From: Garcia nutans
Taxonomy: Eukaryota > Streptophyta > Magnoliopsida > Malpighiales > Euphorbiaceae
Length of the DNA stretch: 64,000 nucleotides
NCBI GenBank assembly: GCA_947685225.1
Contig: CANTUV010000056.1
Location: forward strand, 1,190,501 to 1,254,500
Direction of reading: 5' to 3'
The position numbers and the translations under genes were made by a program. This document shows positions 24,301-34,560 of this stretch, one piece after another (the first letter of the stretch is position 1; each line of letters opens with the position of its first letter). Below the pieces are notes generated by a model. It ran no database searches, had not been told where the DNA came from, and saw only the letters and a program-made list of their open reading frames with translations.

Positions 24301-25349
24301 AAAAGATCTCTTCAGATCACTGTGTATTTGTGAAGAAATTCTCTGATGATGATTTTATAATTCTCTTACTCTATGTGGATGACATGTTAATCGTTGGCCA
24401 GAACATTTCCAAAATTAACAATCTGAAGAAGCAATTAAGCAAGTCTTTTGCTATGAAAGACTTAGGGCCAGCAGCACAAATTCTTGGCTTGAAGATAATC
24501 AGAGATAGAGGCACCAAGAAATTGTGGTTGTCACAGGAGAAGTATATTAAGAAAGTACTTCAAAGGTTTAATATGGACAAGGCTAAAGCGGTTAGTTGTC
24601 CTCTTGCTAACCACTTTAAATTAACTTCAAAACAATGTCCTTCCACAGATAAAGAGAAAGAAGAGATGGATAGAGTTCCATATGCTTCAACAGTTGGCAG
24701 TTTGATGTATGCCATGGTATGTACACGGCCAGATATTGCTCACTCAGTGGGAGTAGTAAGTCGGTTTCTTTCTAATCCTGGCAAGGAACATTGGGCTGCT
24801 GTGAAATGGATTCTCAGATATCTCTGTGGTACTTCCAAAATATGTTTATGTTTTGGTGATGGTAAACCTGTGTTAATTGGCTACACAGATGCAGATATGG
24901 CAGGCGATGTTGACTCAAGAAAGTCTACATCAGGTTATTTTATTTCATTTGCAGGGGGAGCCGTGTCATGGCAATCAAGGTTGCAAAAGTGTGTTGCCCT
25001 CTCAACAACTGAAGCAGAATTTATTGCTGCAACTGAAGCTTGCAAAGAGCTCTTGTGGATGAAAAAGTTCTTAGATGAACTTGGATTTCAGCAGGATAGA
25101 TATTCACTTTATTGTGATAGTCAGAGCGCTATCCACCTTGGGAAGAATTCCTCCTTTCACTCAAGATCAAAGCATATTGATGTGAGATACCACTGGATCA
25201 GAGATGTGTTGGAGAAAAAACTTTTACAGCTTGAAAATATTCATACTGAAGAAAATGGTGCAGACATGTTAACAAAGATTCTACCAAGGGAAAAGTTTGA
25301 GTTTTGTCGATCATCTACAGGAATGACAGTTAATTTATATGATTGGTAG
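21339..25349 (+). CDS. copia gag-pol polyprotein, 1336 aa, open throughout
   Basis: One uninterrupted frame. Gag (UBN2-like) at residues about 1-220; zinc knuckle C231-x2-C234-x4-H239-x4-C244; aspartic protease active site D298-S-G-A; integrase zinc site H427/H432/C458/C461. Integrase core: second acidic residue D551 (RTDNGGEY) and E586 (NGLAER), 34 residues between. The reverse transcriptase (about 840-1085) has D926 and the YVDDM box (1012-1016); RNase H (about 1180-1310) has D1184, E1227, D1260 and the RSKHID motif. The first integrase catalytic aspartate, expected in the pattern H-S-D-x-C-G-P, reads Asn489 (AAT, 22803-22805). Start is the first ATG after the leader; the stop overlaps the polypurine tract. 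No other break is seen. Confidence 0.97.
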   Translation: METKINKMISLNGLNYHIWRNKMKDLLFVTKMHLPVFTTSKPDDKSDEDWKFEHEQVCGFIRQFVEDNVYNHICKETHAKSLWEKLEKLYASKTGNNKLFYLTKLVKISYRKGTSLADHLNEFQGFVDQLSGMGIKFDDEVLSLLLLSSLPESWETLKISITNSAVDGIVSLESVKSSIMNEEMRRRSQNSVSTSQPDVLVTDSRGRSKFRSSNTRDKSRGKSNKYANVECHHCKKKGHIKKFCRKFKQEKNKGKEIKRDDSSDDERETMAATIEEFHVISYDNDVNIASSELDWVGDSGATIHATSHKEFFSTYKQGYFGVVKMGDKGIAKIIGRGDICLKTENGMRLFLKDVKHVPNLRLNLISIGMLDDEGFSSTFKDGQWKLTKGSLVYGKGKKCSKLYVMQVKLSGDSVNAVEKENMTELWHRRLSHMGEKGMAQLVKKNVLSGVDKVDLKKCADCLAGKQNRVAFKGSTPSRMKNVLDLIHSNLCGPMSKSLGGAQYFVTFIDDHSRKMWVYTLKSKDQVIDVFKQFHALVERETGKKLKCIRTDNGGEYMGSFDTYCKEHGIRHQTTPPKTPQLNGLAERMNRTLMERVRCLLSHSKLPKIFWGEALYSVVHVLNFSPCVPLQYNTSEKVWSRKDVSYNHLKVFGCKAFVHIPKDERSKLDVKTRECVFIGYGQDHDQLGYRFYDPVQKKLLRSRDAIFVEDQTIEDINKVKRDIPESNGDSTNLKLVPPQAVPRQVGNEIQNRQPENADIDAPTEVQSDDDEDQIENQPPPPVEVPQVPLRRSIRTRQPSTRYSDDQYVLLTDGGEPEDYQEAMADEKRKKWIEAMQDEIKSLHDNKTFELVKLPTGKRALKNKWVFRIKHDEHSSQPRFKARLVVKGFSQRKGIDFDEIFSPVVKMTSIRTVLGLAASLNLEIEQMDVKTAFLHGDLEEEIYMEQPEGFKEKGKEDYVCKLKKSLYGLKQAPRQWYKKFESVMGEQGYKKISSDHCVFVKKFSDDDFIILLLYVDDMLIVGQNISKINNLKKQLSKSFAMKDLGPAAQILGLKIIRDRGTKKLWLSQEKYIKKVLQRFNMDKAKAVSCPLANHFKLTSKQCPSTDKEKEEMDRVPYASTVGSLMYAMVCTRPDIAHSVGVVSRFLSNPGKEHWAAVKWILRYLCGTSKICLCFGDGKPVLIGYTDADMAGDVDSRKSTSGYFISFAGGAVSWQSRLQKCVALSTTEAEFIAATEACKELLWMKKFLDELGFQQDRYSLYCDSQSAIHLGKNSSFHSRSKHIDVRYHWIRDVLEKKLLQLENIHTEENGADMLTKILPREKFEFCRSSTGMTVNLYDW

Positions 25350-25358
25350 GGGGAGATT
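25347..25358 (+). other. polypurine tract of the copia element
   Basis: TAGGGGGAGATT lies immediately before the 3' LTR, with the gag-pol stop codon TAG as its first bases. It primes plus-strand synthesis in this family. Confidence 0.8.
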
Positions 25359-26023
25359 TGTTGAAAAATACCAACCATTTGGTATTATTTTGACTATGTA
25401 AAATAAAAAATAATAATAATAAATGGTTGTTGGCCTAATTAAGTTAGGCCAACAACCTCATGGGAAGGCCTATATATATGGCCTTCCCCTTCTTCTTCAA
25501 AACACACAAAAATTAAGAGAAAAAAAACATTAGTGAATTGTGAGAGAGAAAGAATTATTTGAGGAGTGACAAAATAGTGAAGTAGTTTAATTTTAGGAGT
25601 GTTTGGGAAACACTTGAATGCCATTATTTTGGGTTTATCTCAATTGTAATAATTGTACCTCTAGAAATATTTCTAGAGAAGTCTCTCTTGTAAGCCTACT
25701 ATTTTTAATAGTGGAAGAATATTTTTCGGAGTTTGTCCCGTGGACGTAGCCCAAAGTAAAAGGGTGAACCACGTTAAATTCGGTGTGTTATTTTGTCTCA
25801 GTTTTATAACTATTATCAAGGGTAGTTGTTTTGTTATATTGTGCTATTAATTATCCGAGTGAAATTCTGTCTAAGGAGACTGGGTTTTAAGCGGGACCGC
25901 CTGTGACCCCTCCAGCCTTTCCTGGGAATTTTCTTGGTATTTATTTTTAGTACAATATTTCTTACACTATTTACTTGTATAATAGTAAGTAATTTGCGTG
26001 CTATTTACTTCCGCTGCACAACA
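25359..26023 (+). repeat. 3' LTR of the copia element
   Basis: 665 bases, matching the 5' LTR except for G/A, T/C and A/T substitutions and one A fewer in an A run. Followed directly by the CTTTG target duplication. Confidence 0.97.
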
Positions 26024-26028
26024 CTTTG

Positions 26029-27467
26029 CATGTGAATAATATAAAAATTTTAGGTTTCCACGTGACATGTCTATAAATGATGACTGCACTTTTAACTTGT
26101 TAACAATGGACATATACATGCATATAATTAATGGATTTATAAGTATAATTTTTGCATAATTAAGGAAACCAATAATTTTTAGCTCGTTAATTGCAATTAT
26201 CTAATACAAAATTTTGGTTTAGAGTATTTCTTTTGCATCATAAAGCAGAGTAGCACCGCTGTTGCTTCGCATGAGACATGTAATAAATTGCACATGGAGC
26301 AGCATAAGCGGCATCTATCTTGATCATAGTTCTATTTTATTTCCTATTAAGGTTGTGTAGATTTTTTGAATTCCATTTCCATTGAACCAAATTTGGCTGA
26401 TTATGAATGAAATACTGGTTGAAATTGGTTTAGATTTTTAAATAGATTTATTTATTATCAATCGGATAAATTGGAATTTATTTTTTATTTGAACTCGAAC
26501 TTAGCGGACAAAATATTATATACATTATTTATATATTTATAATATATATTATACAAAATACAAAATAACATATCCTTTATAATATTTCACCCAACCCAAT
26601 TTAACTGAATTCAACATAATCTGAAAATAAATACACTGATAAAAATATACATAAATTAAATTAAATTAAATTTTATATTTTTAGTATTTTATCATATTTC
26701 ATGATGGAGAGTCATAAACCCAATTGATGCGAATAATATGTAGCCTTATTTCCTATAAAGTGCCAAGAATTACAAATCAGGACCCTTCTCCATTTCTCTC
26801 TCACTAGGTGGTGCATTGTACAACTAATGGACTAAATTATTGTCTGAATAGTAGGAATTGAAAGTAGGGGTTGGTATTGAATTGGGGGATTTTAATTGTT
26901 AATTTGGTGAAAGAAAGAATCAAAAAGAAAGGGAAAGAAGAGGGGTGTCTGTGAGTGTGTGGCCTAGTGACAGCATGGAGCCAATATTATTGGCATGATT
27001 GGTTAGTCAACATCTATGACTGTATGGTAGAGCGTCTTTGTCCATTTTGAATGAATGAATTACTCATCCCACAAGTCACAACAAAATGTAGGAGAAAGAG
27101 GGTTTTGACAAAAATAAAAATAATTAAAAATAATTTTAAATTTATCTTATTTATAAAATATTAAAATTTATAAAATATTATTAGATTTCTATTAATTTAT
27201 AATAAATTTATCATAAATTTATAAAATTTACATATTCTACAATAAAATGACTAAATTAACTTTAGTAAAAAAATAAAAAAAAATTTAAAAAATATTATGG
27301 TGGGTGGCACTTTTCCCGATAAAAATTGTCAGTAGACACAGTCAAACACGTTGTGGGCTTTAAGAAAAGGCTAAAATCTTTAACCCAAAGCAATAAAATG
27401 GGCTTGGCTCGACTTCAAAAACACAAAATTTGTCGTTTCATAAATTATTGACGTATTAAATCTTTTA
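26029..27467. other. AT-rich intergenic region
   Basis: No gene is supported. The stretch 26,370-26,700 (repeated AACCAAATTT/GGTTGAAATTGG phrases) looks like a degenerate dispersed repeat. Near 26,780-27,060 the sequence is less AT-rich but shows no coding frame. Confidence 0.5.
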
Positions 27468-27541
27468 TGCTCTCGTTGAGAGTCGAACTCAAGACCTCCC
27501 GCTTACTAAACGGGTGCTCTAACCAACTGAGCTACGAGAGC
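27468..27541 (-). tRNA. tRNA-Thr (anticodon AGU)
   Basis: 74 nt on the minus strand fold as a full cloverleaf: acceptor GCTCTCG/CGAGAGC, D-arm GCTC/GAGC, anticodon stem CCCGT/GCGGG with loop TTAGTAA giving anticodon AGU (reads ACU, Thr), T-arm TTGAG/CTCAA with loop TTCGACT, discriminator A. A- and B-box promoters (TAGCTCAGTTGG and GGTTCGA-like AGTTCGACT) are in place. There is no intron and no encoded CCA, as is normal for a nuclear tRNA. A T-run about 40 bases downstream could end Pol III transcription. Confidence 0.95.
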
Positions 27542-28055
27542 CAGCTGTCATTAGTTAAGCTTTTAAGCAACTTGTTGCAAAAGTAACCGGCATACACGTT
27601 GATGTAGCAATCTGATACGCGCTTTGATGACGTGGACCAATGAAATTAAAAGGGCGACGTAGTGAAAATTCCATACATGTGACGCAAACTTTGTCTCACT
27701 CCTTTCCGTACTGTAGTCTTCGGTTTAGTTGGTGGAGATTGAAGGAGAAGCCTAGACTGGGGAGAAAGACGAGACATTTCTGCAATTTAATAAAAATCCA
27801 GACCCATTTTTGCAAAAAATAGTTCTAATAAAGAAAGAGGTAGGGAAAGAGCTAACACGTATAAGGAGAGTTTGGTAGGGAAGAGTTTCTCTTCTCATTG
27901 CTCTTTCTCTTTCAATCCCAATTTCCTCGTCCCTTCCATCTTTCTAGGTTTTTTTATATTCGCGTCCATAATTTTAAGAAAATTGCACAATCGTCCCACT
28001 CTTCTATTTCAATTGTGTAAAATAATCTTTTGATCGAAGAATCAATTAAAAAAAA
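27542..28055. promoter_or_regulatory. promoter and leader of the Di19 gene
   Basis: 514 bases between the minus-strand tRNA and the Di19 start. Contains GATGACGTGGACCAATGAAAT (TGACG bZIP core and CCAAT box together) near 27,627-27,647 and a CT-rich leader-like stretch from about 27,885. No coding frame is supported. Confidence 0.45.
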
Positions 28056-30217
28056 ATGGCTTCTCATTCGTGGACTTACCTCTCAACTTCTTCCTCTAGA
28101 CGCTACCAATCTCGATCTGGTTCAGTTTCTAATCGCTACTACTCCTTTTTTTTATTTCCAAAAATGTCCTTTTTCTTGTCTTTGAACTGTTGTGGTGATT
28201 TGGAAATTTATTTATTGTTTTGTTGGATGTAGATCTGTACGAGGAAACTGATGCAGACGAGGATTTGAAAACTGAGTTTTTGTGTCCTTTTTGTGCTGAG
28301 GATTTTGATGTTGTTGGACTTTGTTGTCACATCGAAGAGGAGCATCCTGTTGAAGCCAAAAATGGGGTATGAATTGTAATATTTCGTTTTCGATTTATTT
28401 ATTTTTTTTTTCAATTTGGAGTCTTATTAAAATGTTTTCTGTAAATTTGTATTCTTTTTAGTTTAATTTTTCAGTTGGATGATCATTTTCAGTAAAAAAG
28501 ATAGTTTCGTGTAGCAGTTTAAAGCACTTCAGTGTAGTTTATTGAACTATTTTTGACTGATACACACTGAACTTTTTCAAAGAAGATAATAGTTAGTAAG
28601 TGATGGTCAACAAATTTATGGTTGATAGAAACTGAAATCATAGTTTTGGTTTTGATTATGTTCTGTTCTGTTCTGTTAGTTTATTATTTTCTAGTAATTT
28701 TCCTGTTGAAAGAGGTTGCTTGGATTAACATATAATTAAGAGGCTTTTTGTGTTTAAATGGGCATTGAATGTTAACTAATGTCGATCCTGAAATTAGGAT
28801 TGATTGCTCACTTTTGGTGGGAGTTTAGCTGCCTCCTAGTGTACAATGCACTCGCTATTATTCTTTTACTTTTTGAGTGCTCCTTACTCTTGATCATGAT
28901 AGTGTTACTGGTGTGTTCGTATTAACTGACTGGTTTAGATAATACTTGATGAAATTTGCCGAGTAATTGTTGTTGGGATTCTTCGTTTCAGGTGTGCCCA
29001 GTCTGTGCTAAACGTGTGGGAATGGATATAGTAGGCCACATTACTATGCAACATGGGAACTTCTTTAAGATATCCTTTATCTCAACTTGGCTTTATTTTC
29101 ATTTAATGTTTTTGGTCCTGTTGTTGTATGAAGCTATATGAACATATTTTTATGTGGTTCAACATTTTTTTTTTGGATAAGCAAAAATGATTTCTTAGCA
29201 AATGTAAATCTTTCTTTCATGGATTATTGTGACGTTCAAATGATATATTTTACCATGCCTGAATTGGCTCTATAGCTACTTCTTTTCATGATTACAACTG
29301 CTTTGATTTTCAGCTTTATTTTTGAAGCAGCTTTGAGTGAATTTGTTTGCCTTTTGAGTTCTGTGCATTGGTTATGACCCTAAACCCTAAACCCAAAAGT
29401 TCTCTTCTTGTGTTTTAATTGCTCTTTGTTACTTTGTCTTATTCCTTGACTGGAGATTACGTCCAGCGGAAAAGGAGATTGCGCAAAGGGGGATCTAGTT
29501 CTGCATTTTCCCTATTGAGAAAGGAGCTGAGAGAAGGGAGTTTACAATCCCTTCTTGGTGGCTCATCATGCTTTGTATCTTCATCTAACACAGAACCTGA
29601 TCCATTGCTTTCATCATTTATCATTAATCCGCCTGCTCTTGATGAACCCTTGAGCATACAGTCTCTTTCTTCAGTTGAAGTAAGCTCAGTAAAGGGGAGC
29701 ACAACTGAGGAGTTTCGAGAAAGGTATGTCCACATCTCTACTGATACACTGATGCACGTTTAAAAGTTTATTGTCTATTTAGGACTGAACTAAAGAGCTT
29801 GCAACCTCTCTGCATTGGTAGTTAGAACTTGTTTAAAAGTGTGATTTCAATTAATTTGGATTAAACCTTTAAGGTAAATGGGCAAGTTCACCTATTTACC
29901 TGGTTAGTCTATAGGCTATATAATTCGTCTTTTGAGAGCTTTTTGGTTCTGAAAGGGTATTATCTATTATTTTTTTATGAATATAGTGGCACTAGCTGAA
30001 TGGACCATTATATTAATCTTTGGTTAGGGAAGAATTGTAGATTTCAATCAATATTTTTATTCTATTATTATTTTAGAAATTTCTAACCTAGAGCTTTCGT
30101 GATAACAGAAATGTCCAGGAGTCACTCCTGTCAGATAAGGATCAAGAGGAGAAGTCTCGAAGGAGCAAGTTTGTCCAGGGACTTTTTCTGTCCACTATTC
30201 TTGACGATGATCTATGA
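28056..30217 (+). CDS. Di19 family zinc-finger protein (dehydration-induced 19-like)
   Basis: Five exons: 28056-28119, 28233-28366, 28992-29069, 29461-29723, 30109-30217, giving 215 aa, the normal Di19 size. Two unusual zinc fingers: C39-x2-C42...H54...H59 and C68-x2-C71...H82...H87. A basic RKRRLRK nuclear signal starts at residue 95, a Ser/Leu-rich region (SLQSLLGGSS) follows, and the tail reads STILDDDL. Start is the only ATG giving MASHSWTYLS, in an A-rich context. Introns 1, 2 and 4 are GT-AG; intron 3 (29,070-29,460) begins ATATCCTTT and ends AC, so it fits a U12-type intron. Known role: Di19 proteins are nuclear DNA-binding regulators in drought, salt and ABA responses, often targets of calcium-dependent kinases. 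The paralogue is not assignable here. Confidence 0.93.
29070..29460 (+). other. U12-type AT-AC intron in the Di19 gene
   Basis: The intron starts with ATATCCTTT, the full U12 AT-AC donor consensus, and ends in AC. TTCCTTGAC at 29,442-29,450 is a perfect U12 branch-site match, its branch A 11 bases before the acceptor, inside the usual range. Removing it joins ...NFFK to VQRKRRLRK in frame (phase 0), matching Di19 family proteins. No GT-AG alternative restores this junction. Confidence 0.88.
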
Positions 30218-30959
30218 GAGCAGGGTTGGGTTAATGTAATGGACTTGTTAGTATATTTAAATAGTAGGACTGGGAGCAAAGTAAGCAAAGGGAAGATGAT
30301 CGATTTATAAGCGATAGCTAGCTGGGCTAGATGCACTTTGTAGTATCATTGTATCAAATTTTATGCTTCTAATGGAAAGATGGAAGAACTTGTCTCAAAA
30401 ACACTTCTCTTGCATTCCCTTGCTTTACATTTTGGATCAATTTTATGATCACGTTTCTGAGTTAAGTAACAATCTTTAGAATCATATGAAAATATTTTCT
30501 ATGGTTCAGTTAGAACATCAGTTGACAGTACGCAGATACATAAAAACGCTAATGAGATCATGCTATAGCAACTGTTAGTACAATTATGCATACTGTACTC
30601 TGACAAAACAGCTACTATTTACAAAAACTCACTACATTTTTTTAAAAGTTGTGGCGACAAAAAGTTCAGGCTAAGTGACTGACCACCGGATCAAAACACC
30701 ATAATATGACACTATCAATCACAATCTCCAAATATCTATGAATCGTTCAAAGGGCTTTTCCGTATGGTGACATTGTTTCAAAGCCAACATAGCATCAAGC
30801 TAGGAATTCCATTCGCATACTGCTTCACACGGTCATAAAAAAATGGAAAACACTACGCACAAACTGCAAAATAAGCATCTCTGTATGAGAGTTGATGGTG
30901 CCCATATCCATCTGTTCTTTTCGAAAAGTCTAACTCGCTCAGGAAAATAAAAATCACAA
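30218..30959. other. 3' regions between convergent Di19 and DUF789 genes
   Basis: 742 bases between two stop codons on opposite strands, expected to hold both 3' untranslated regions. No coding frame is supported. Confidence 0.6.
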
Positions 30960-33900
30960 TCAACTCCAGTTCGAGTTGTGCGATGTGAAGAAGATATAAT
31001 CAGGATGATTTACTTGCAGAAGTCTAAGCCAGTTGTCAGCAGCCCGCAACAGGGAACTGACTTTTTGACATTCATAAACTCCATTTGGGTTCCAAAATGA
31101 AACTTTGAACTTATAGGAGGCAAGACCAAAGGTAGGCAAAGGTAGCTTGAATAACATGTCAGTACAGGGAACCTCCCTAGCATTAGAACCATGAAGGTGC
31201 ATCCCATTGATGCTCTGACCTGTACCAGACAACAACATCAAGCCCATAAGACTGCAGGTAGAAACATACACTTCATAACATACACACAAATGCACATGAA
31301 TGTTTATATGCAGAATGAGAGAGAGGAAATACATACTGTGATATGGGGTTGATAAAGAGTGAAAAGTTAAAAAGCCAGCGTCCAGATTCTGTAATGTTGG
31401 ACCCATGGGGATCCTATATATAGGATACCAAGCAACAGAAATCCAACTTGAAGGTGACAGATCACAACTCCTACATGTCTTGAGTTCTGGAAACTGAGAG
31501 GAAAGGGCTGAAATCTATAGGGTATAAAATTAAAAAATGTTAGTGACCATCACAGAAAAAAAGAGAGGAGAAAACCATGATAATAAAGATTATCAACTTG
31601 CCTTATCAGCTAAAGGTTCACGAGTAAATGGTGAAGCATGCTCCATGTATTCAAAAAGAAGCCGACCTGGAGGGCTGGAAATCTCACATTCATCACTTGA
31701 ACCTCTAAATGGTTTATTTCTCAGTGACAGTCTATTAAAACTCTGAATTTTTGCATCTGTAATGTTGTGCTGGACCCAAGATCCCCGAACGCCATTGTTA
31801 ACTCCTCTGTCTGCTCCATAGTCACTGCTACCATCGCTACTTGTTTCCCTGGATGAGTCAGCATCACTTTCCTCACCCGGCCTCCTGTGACAATCACAAT
31901 GTATACATCAAGCAAATACTAATGAATATAACATTCACAATTAAGAAAATTTAGAAGGATAAGAGACTGTTTCATTTCAAGTGATTATTTTGTCCAAAAG
32001 AAAGGCCAGCTGAAACTTGCTGCCACATTGACATTTAGATATTTCAAGAAACTCAAGAAGTGATGTCACTTGCAAAGGTAAGGTAGCCAGTAGAAAGGAT
32101 GGCAAATCCTTTCTGCTGTGGAGACATAATGAGTGAGCCATACAATCATTACAGGCCATGATGCAATCAAGAACTAAGAAAAAATAAGGTACGCTTGCTT
32201 CCACAAGTTTCATTTCATGCAACGAAACCAGAAAACCTCAACAAGTAGCAATAGTGTTGCAACAACACCAATACACATCAAATAAGAGCAAAAGACTGAA
32301 TTTTGCGTGCACAAGTGTTTTGTTTTCTGCCCATCAAAAAAACCAAAAACCCTCAATAAGGAAGCAACAACAGTGTTACAATAACATTGAATAATAGAAT
32401 AAAAGACTGAAATTTGCATGTACAAGTATTTTCTTCTCATCAATAAAAAGTCCACTCCATTTCCCCATTGAATACATACAATATATGTGAAACCACAATA
32501 TCTAAAGTACATCCAATAAGATACCAATACTTTTTCATTGGTTTTTCAAATTGTGTATAATGCAGGATAATAAGATACTACAAAGGTTAGCCATTTGACA
32601 ACAAGATTGATGTGCCTATGGATGAAAGGCGGCCAGCAAGCATGTTAAGATCCAAGTGCACCCAGTTTGCTTCTTTTCTTGTCTGATGGCATATTATTTT
32701 ATTTAACTCATTCAACTAAGTTGATCTTATAGTAGAAAGATAACTACCGAACCACAGGTAAAACAATAAAGCAAATATCATGTCCCCTCATCATTTCTAG
32801 CTGCAGCAATCAAAGTTAACTCGCGTTCCAAATAAATTGAGCCAACTCATTCCCATAAAATCACTTATCAATAGTAAAAAAGCAAGCAGTAACGGAAACT
32901 GCCATGGAATAGACCTAATAACAGAATTCACAAAGAAAAACTCAGAGAAAAGAACGTATGCAGAAACACTCTCTACAGTTTGAACTTGTATGAATGTACT
33001 TTGGCATATGTTTCTAATCAGAATGTTTCCATTATAAATATTTCCAAAAAGCAAATCACCTATTACAAATATTAAAAACTTTTAAAAGATGCATAGCTAA
33101 GTCAATTCACAACTTGAACTCACCATATCATAAGAGCAATAGTAGATATATACTTAAACACGAGAAAGCATGCCGGGAAATTATTCCAAGAACTAAATGC
33201 TTGGAGAATGCAATTTGGATCCAAGGGTCACACAAAAATCATACATATGCATGAATGATAATTATTTCACATCAATCAATCCAAAAACTTGAGAAATATC
33301 AATTGAAAACAGAGAAATTAATGAGCAAGAAAAATAAGACAAAACTTAAAAACCAAGACAGTGACTCACCTTAGCCCTGGGGAAGGTCTTGAAGAGTCTA
33401 TATACAGCTGAATGCCAGACAAGTAAGGAACATAGTACTGCATAACAGTTTCACTTCCATTTAACAAAAGTGGCACACCTGCGCCATATGCACTCCACTC
33501 TTTAAAGGATTCCCATAGATCACCCAAGACAAAATAGGGTTGAAACTCTGCCTCATGATCACGAGTTCTCCATCCCCTAGTGCTTGTCTACAAAGCCACA
33601 AATTCCCCAATGCATTATAAAACTAAACATCTTAAACAAGAGCGTCCAATCAATTATGCTACTCACTGCCAAATGCGGACATATAAGGTGAAACACTAAC
33701 TGATGAAATGCAATAAATCGTAAAAATTTAAATATCTCAAATAAACATAAGTTATTTCTAATAATTGCAGACCCTAATTTTCGTAAATGCCCGAAGAATT
33801 AAAAATTCAGGCATTAAAAATCCGAAAGAAAAATCAGAAATTTCATTCGCAAATTCATAATACGTACAAACCCAAAAGATAAAGATCACCAAAATTTTCA

Positions 33901-34216
33901 AATTTAGAATTACCTTAGGCAAATATTGAGCAGGAACTACAGGAGTAGTATACTCCAAGAACCGATCTAAATTCGTGGAAGTTCCCTCGCTTCCTATCCG
34001 ACCCGAAACCGAACAATTCGACATCGACGACGCCGACGACGAAGACAACGACCCACATTGATCGGAGTCTATTCTCTTCTCCATCTCCGCAGTACAATTC
34101 TTTGAAATCAACGGCTTCTGCTGTTGTTGCTGCTGCTGTTTCCGCATCGCCGGAGAAACATAAAATCGGCTCTCGCCACGGGCACGGGCGATCGAAACCC
34201 CACCGGACTCTGACAT
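30960..34216 (-). CDS. DUF789 family protein
   Basis: Five exons on the minus strand: 34216-33914, 33587-33370, 31884-31602, 31514-31337, 31219-30960, giving 413 aa. Exon 1 (residues 1-101) is Ser-rich with a seven-Gln run (25-31), ending NLDRFLEYTTPVVPAQYLPK. The DUF789 core follows: YFVLGDLWESFKEWSAYGAG, YYVPYLSGIQLYI, then SSPPGRLLFEYMEHASPFTREPLADK, SWISVAWYPIYRIPMGPTLQNLDA, FLTFHSLSTPY, and the C-terminal LPTFGLASYKFK and ADNWLRLLQVNHPDYIFF. Intron 3 (31,515-31,601) is GC-AG with donor AAG/GCAAGT. Intron 2 is about 1.5 kb. Function of DUF789 proteins is not established. Its exon 1 and 5' flank are copied at 38,009-38,745. Confidence 0.92.
31515..31601 (-). other. GC-AG intron in the DUF789 gene
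   Basis: The donor reads AAG/GCAAGTTG and the acceptor CCCTATAG/ATTTC. The strong match of the other donor bases to consensus is typical for GC-AG introns. Splicing joins ...EPLADK to ISALSSQFPELK in frame. Confidence 0.85.
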
Positions 34217-34560
34217 TGTACGGAAAACCCACGAAAATCCGAGAAAAAAGGGGATAAAAGCGATGTCGTTGAGGGAGAAAATTTGGATACAAAGGTTTTT
34301 TCAATTCTCTGTCTCTTTGTTTATATACCCAATAAAAAGAAGAAGAAATTTTGTGTCAAGCAAAATAGAAAAGACTGTGTTTTGCAAACACTAGATTAGG
34401 TTAAGTATGGACATTATTTGATGCTTCGCTTACAGAGACGACCCTCTGATTTTTCTGTTTTTTTTTTTTTAATTTTTATATATTAATTAATTATTAATTA
34501 TATTATCTATTTTATTTTTGTTTTTATAAGCATTGTGTGGAATTTGGGCCAAACAGAAGA
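33832..34560. repeat. source copy of duplicated DUF789 exon 1 and 5' flank
   Basis: This stretch (intron 1 start, exon 1, leader and proximal promoter of the DUF789 gene) aligns by eye, with scattered mismatches and length changes, to about 38,009-38,745. Both end near GAATTTGGGCCAAACAG. Collinearity resumes further right, at 34,620-34,690 against 39,660-39,730 and at the PR-10 copies. Confidence 0.85.

Larger units (their letters stand above)
20612..26023 (+). mobile_element. full-length Ty1/copia LTR retrotransposon (5.4 kb)
   Basis: Complete structure: 5' LTR 20612-21277, primer-binding site just after it, one open gag-pol frame 21339-25349, polypurine tract, 3' LTR 25359-26023. Both LTRs begin TGTTG and end ACAACA. 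A perfect 5-bp target duplication CTTTG flanks it (20,607-20,611 and 26,024-26,028). By eye the LTRs differ at three substitutions and one A-run length change in 666 bases, so the insertion is very recent. The domain order (integrase before reverse transcriptase) defines copia. The polyprotein resembles the Tnt1-94-like group of plant copia elements. Confidence 0.97.

Noticed and set aside
32210..33054. Open frames of 85-105 codons inside the DUF789 second intron
   Set aside because: No family match; they lie within an intron whose exons splice in frame without them.
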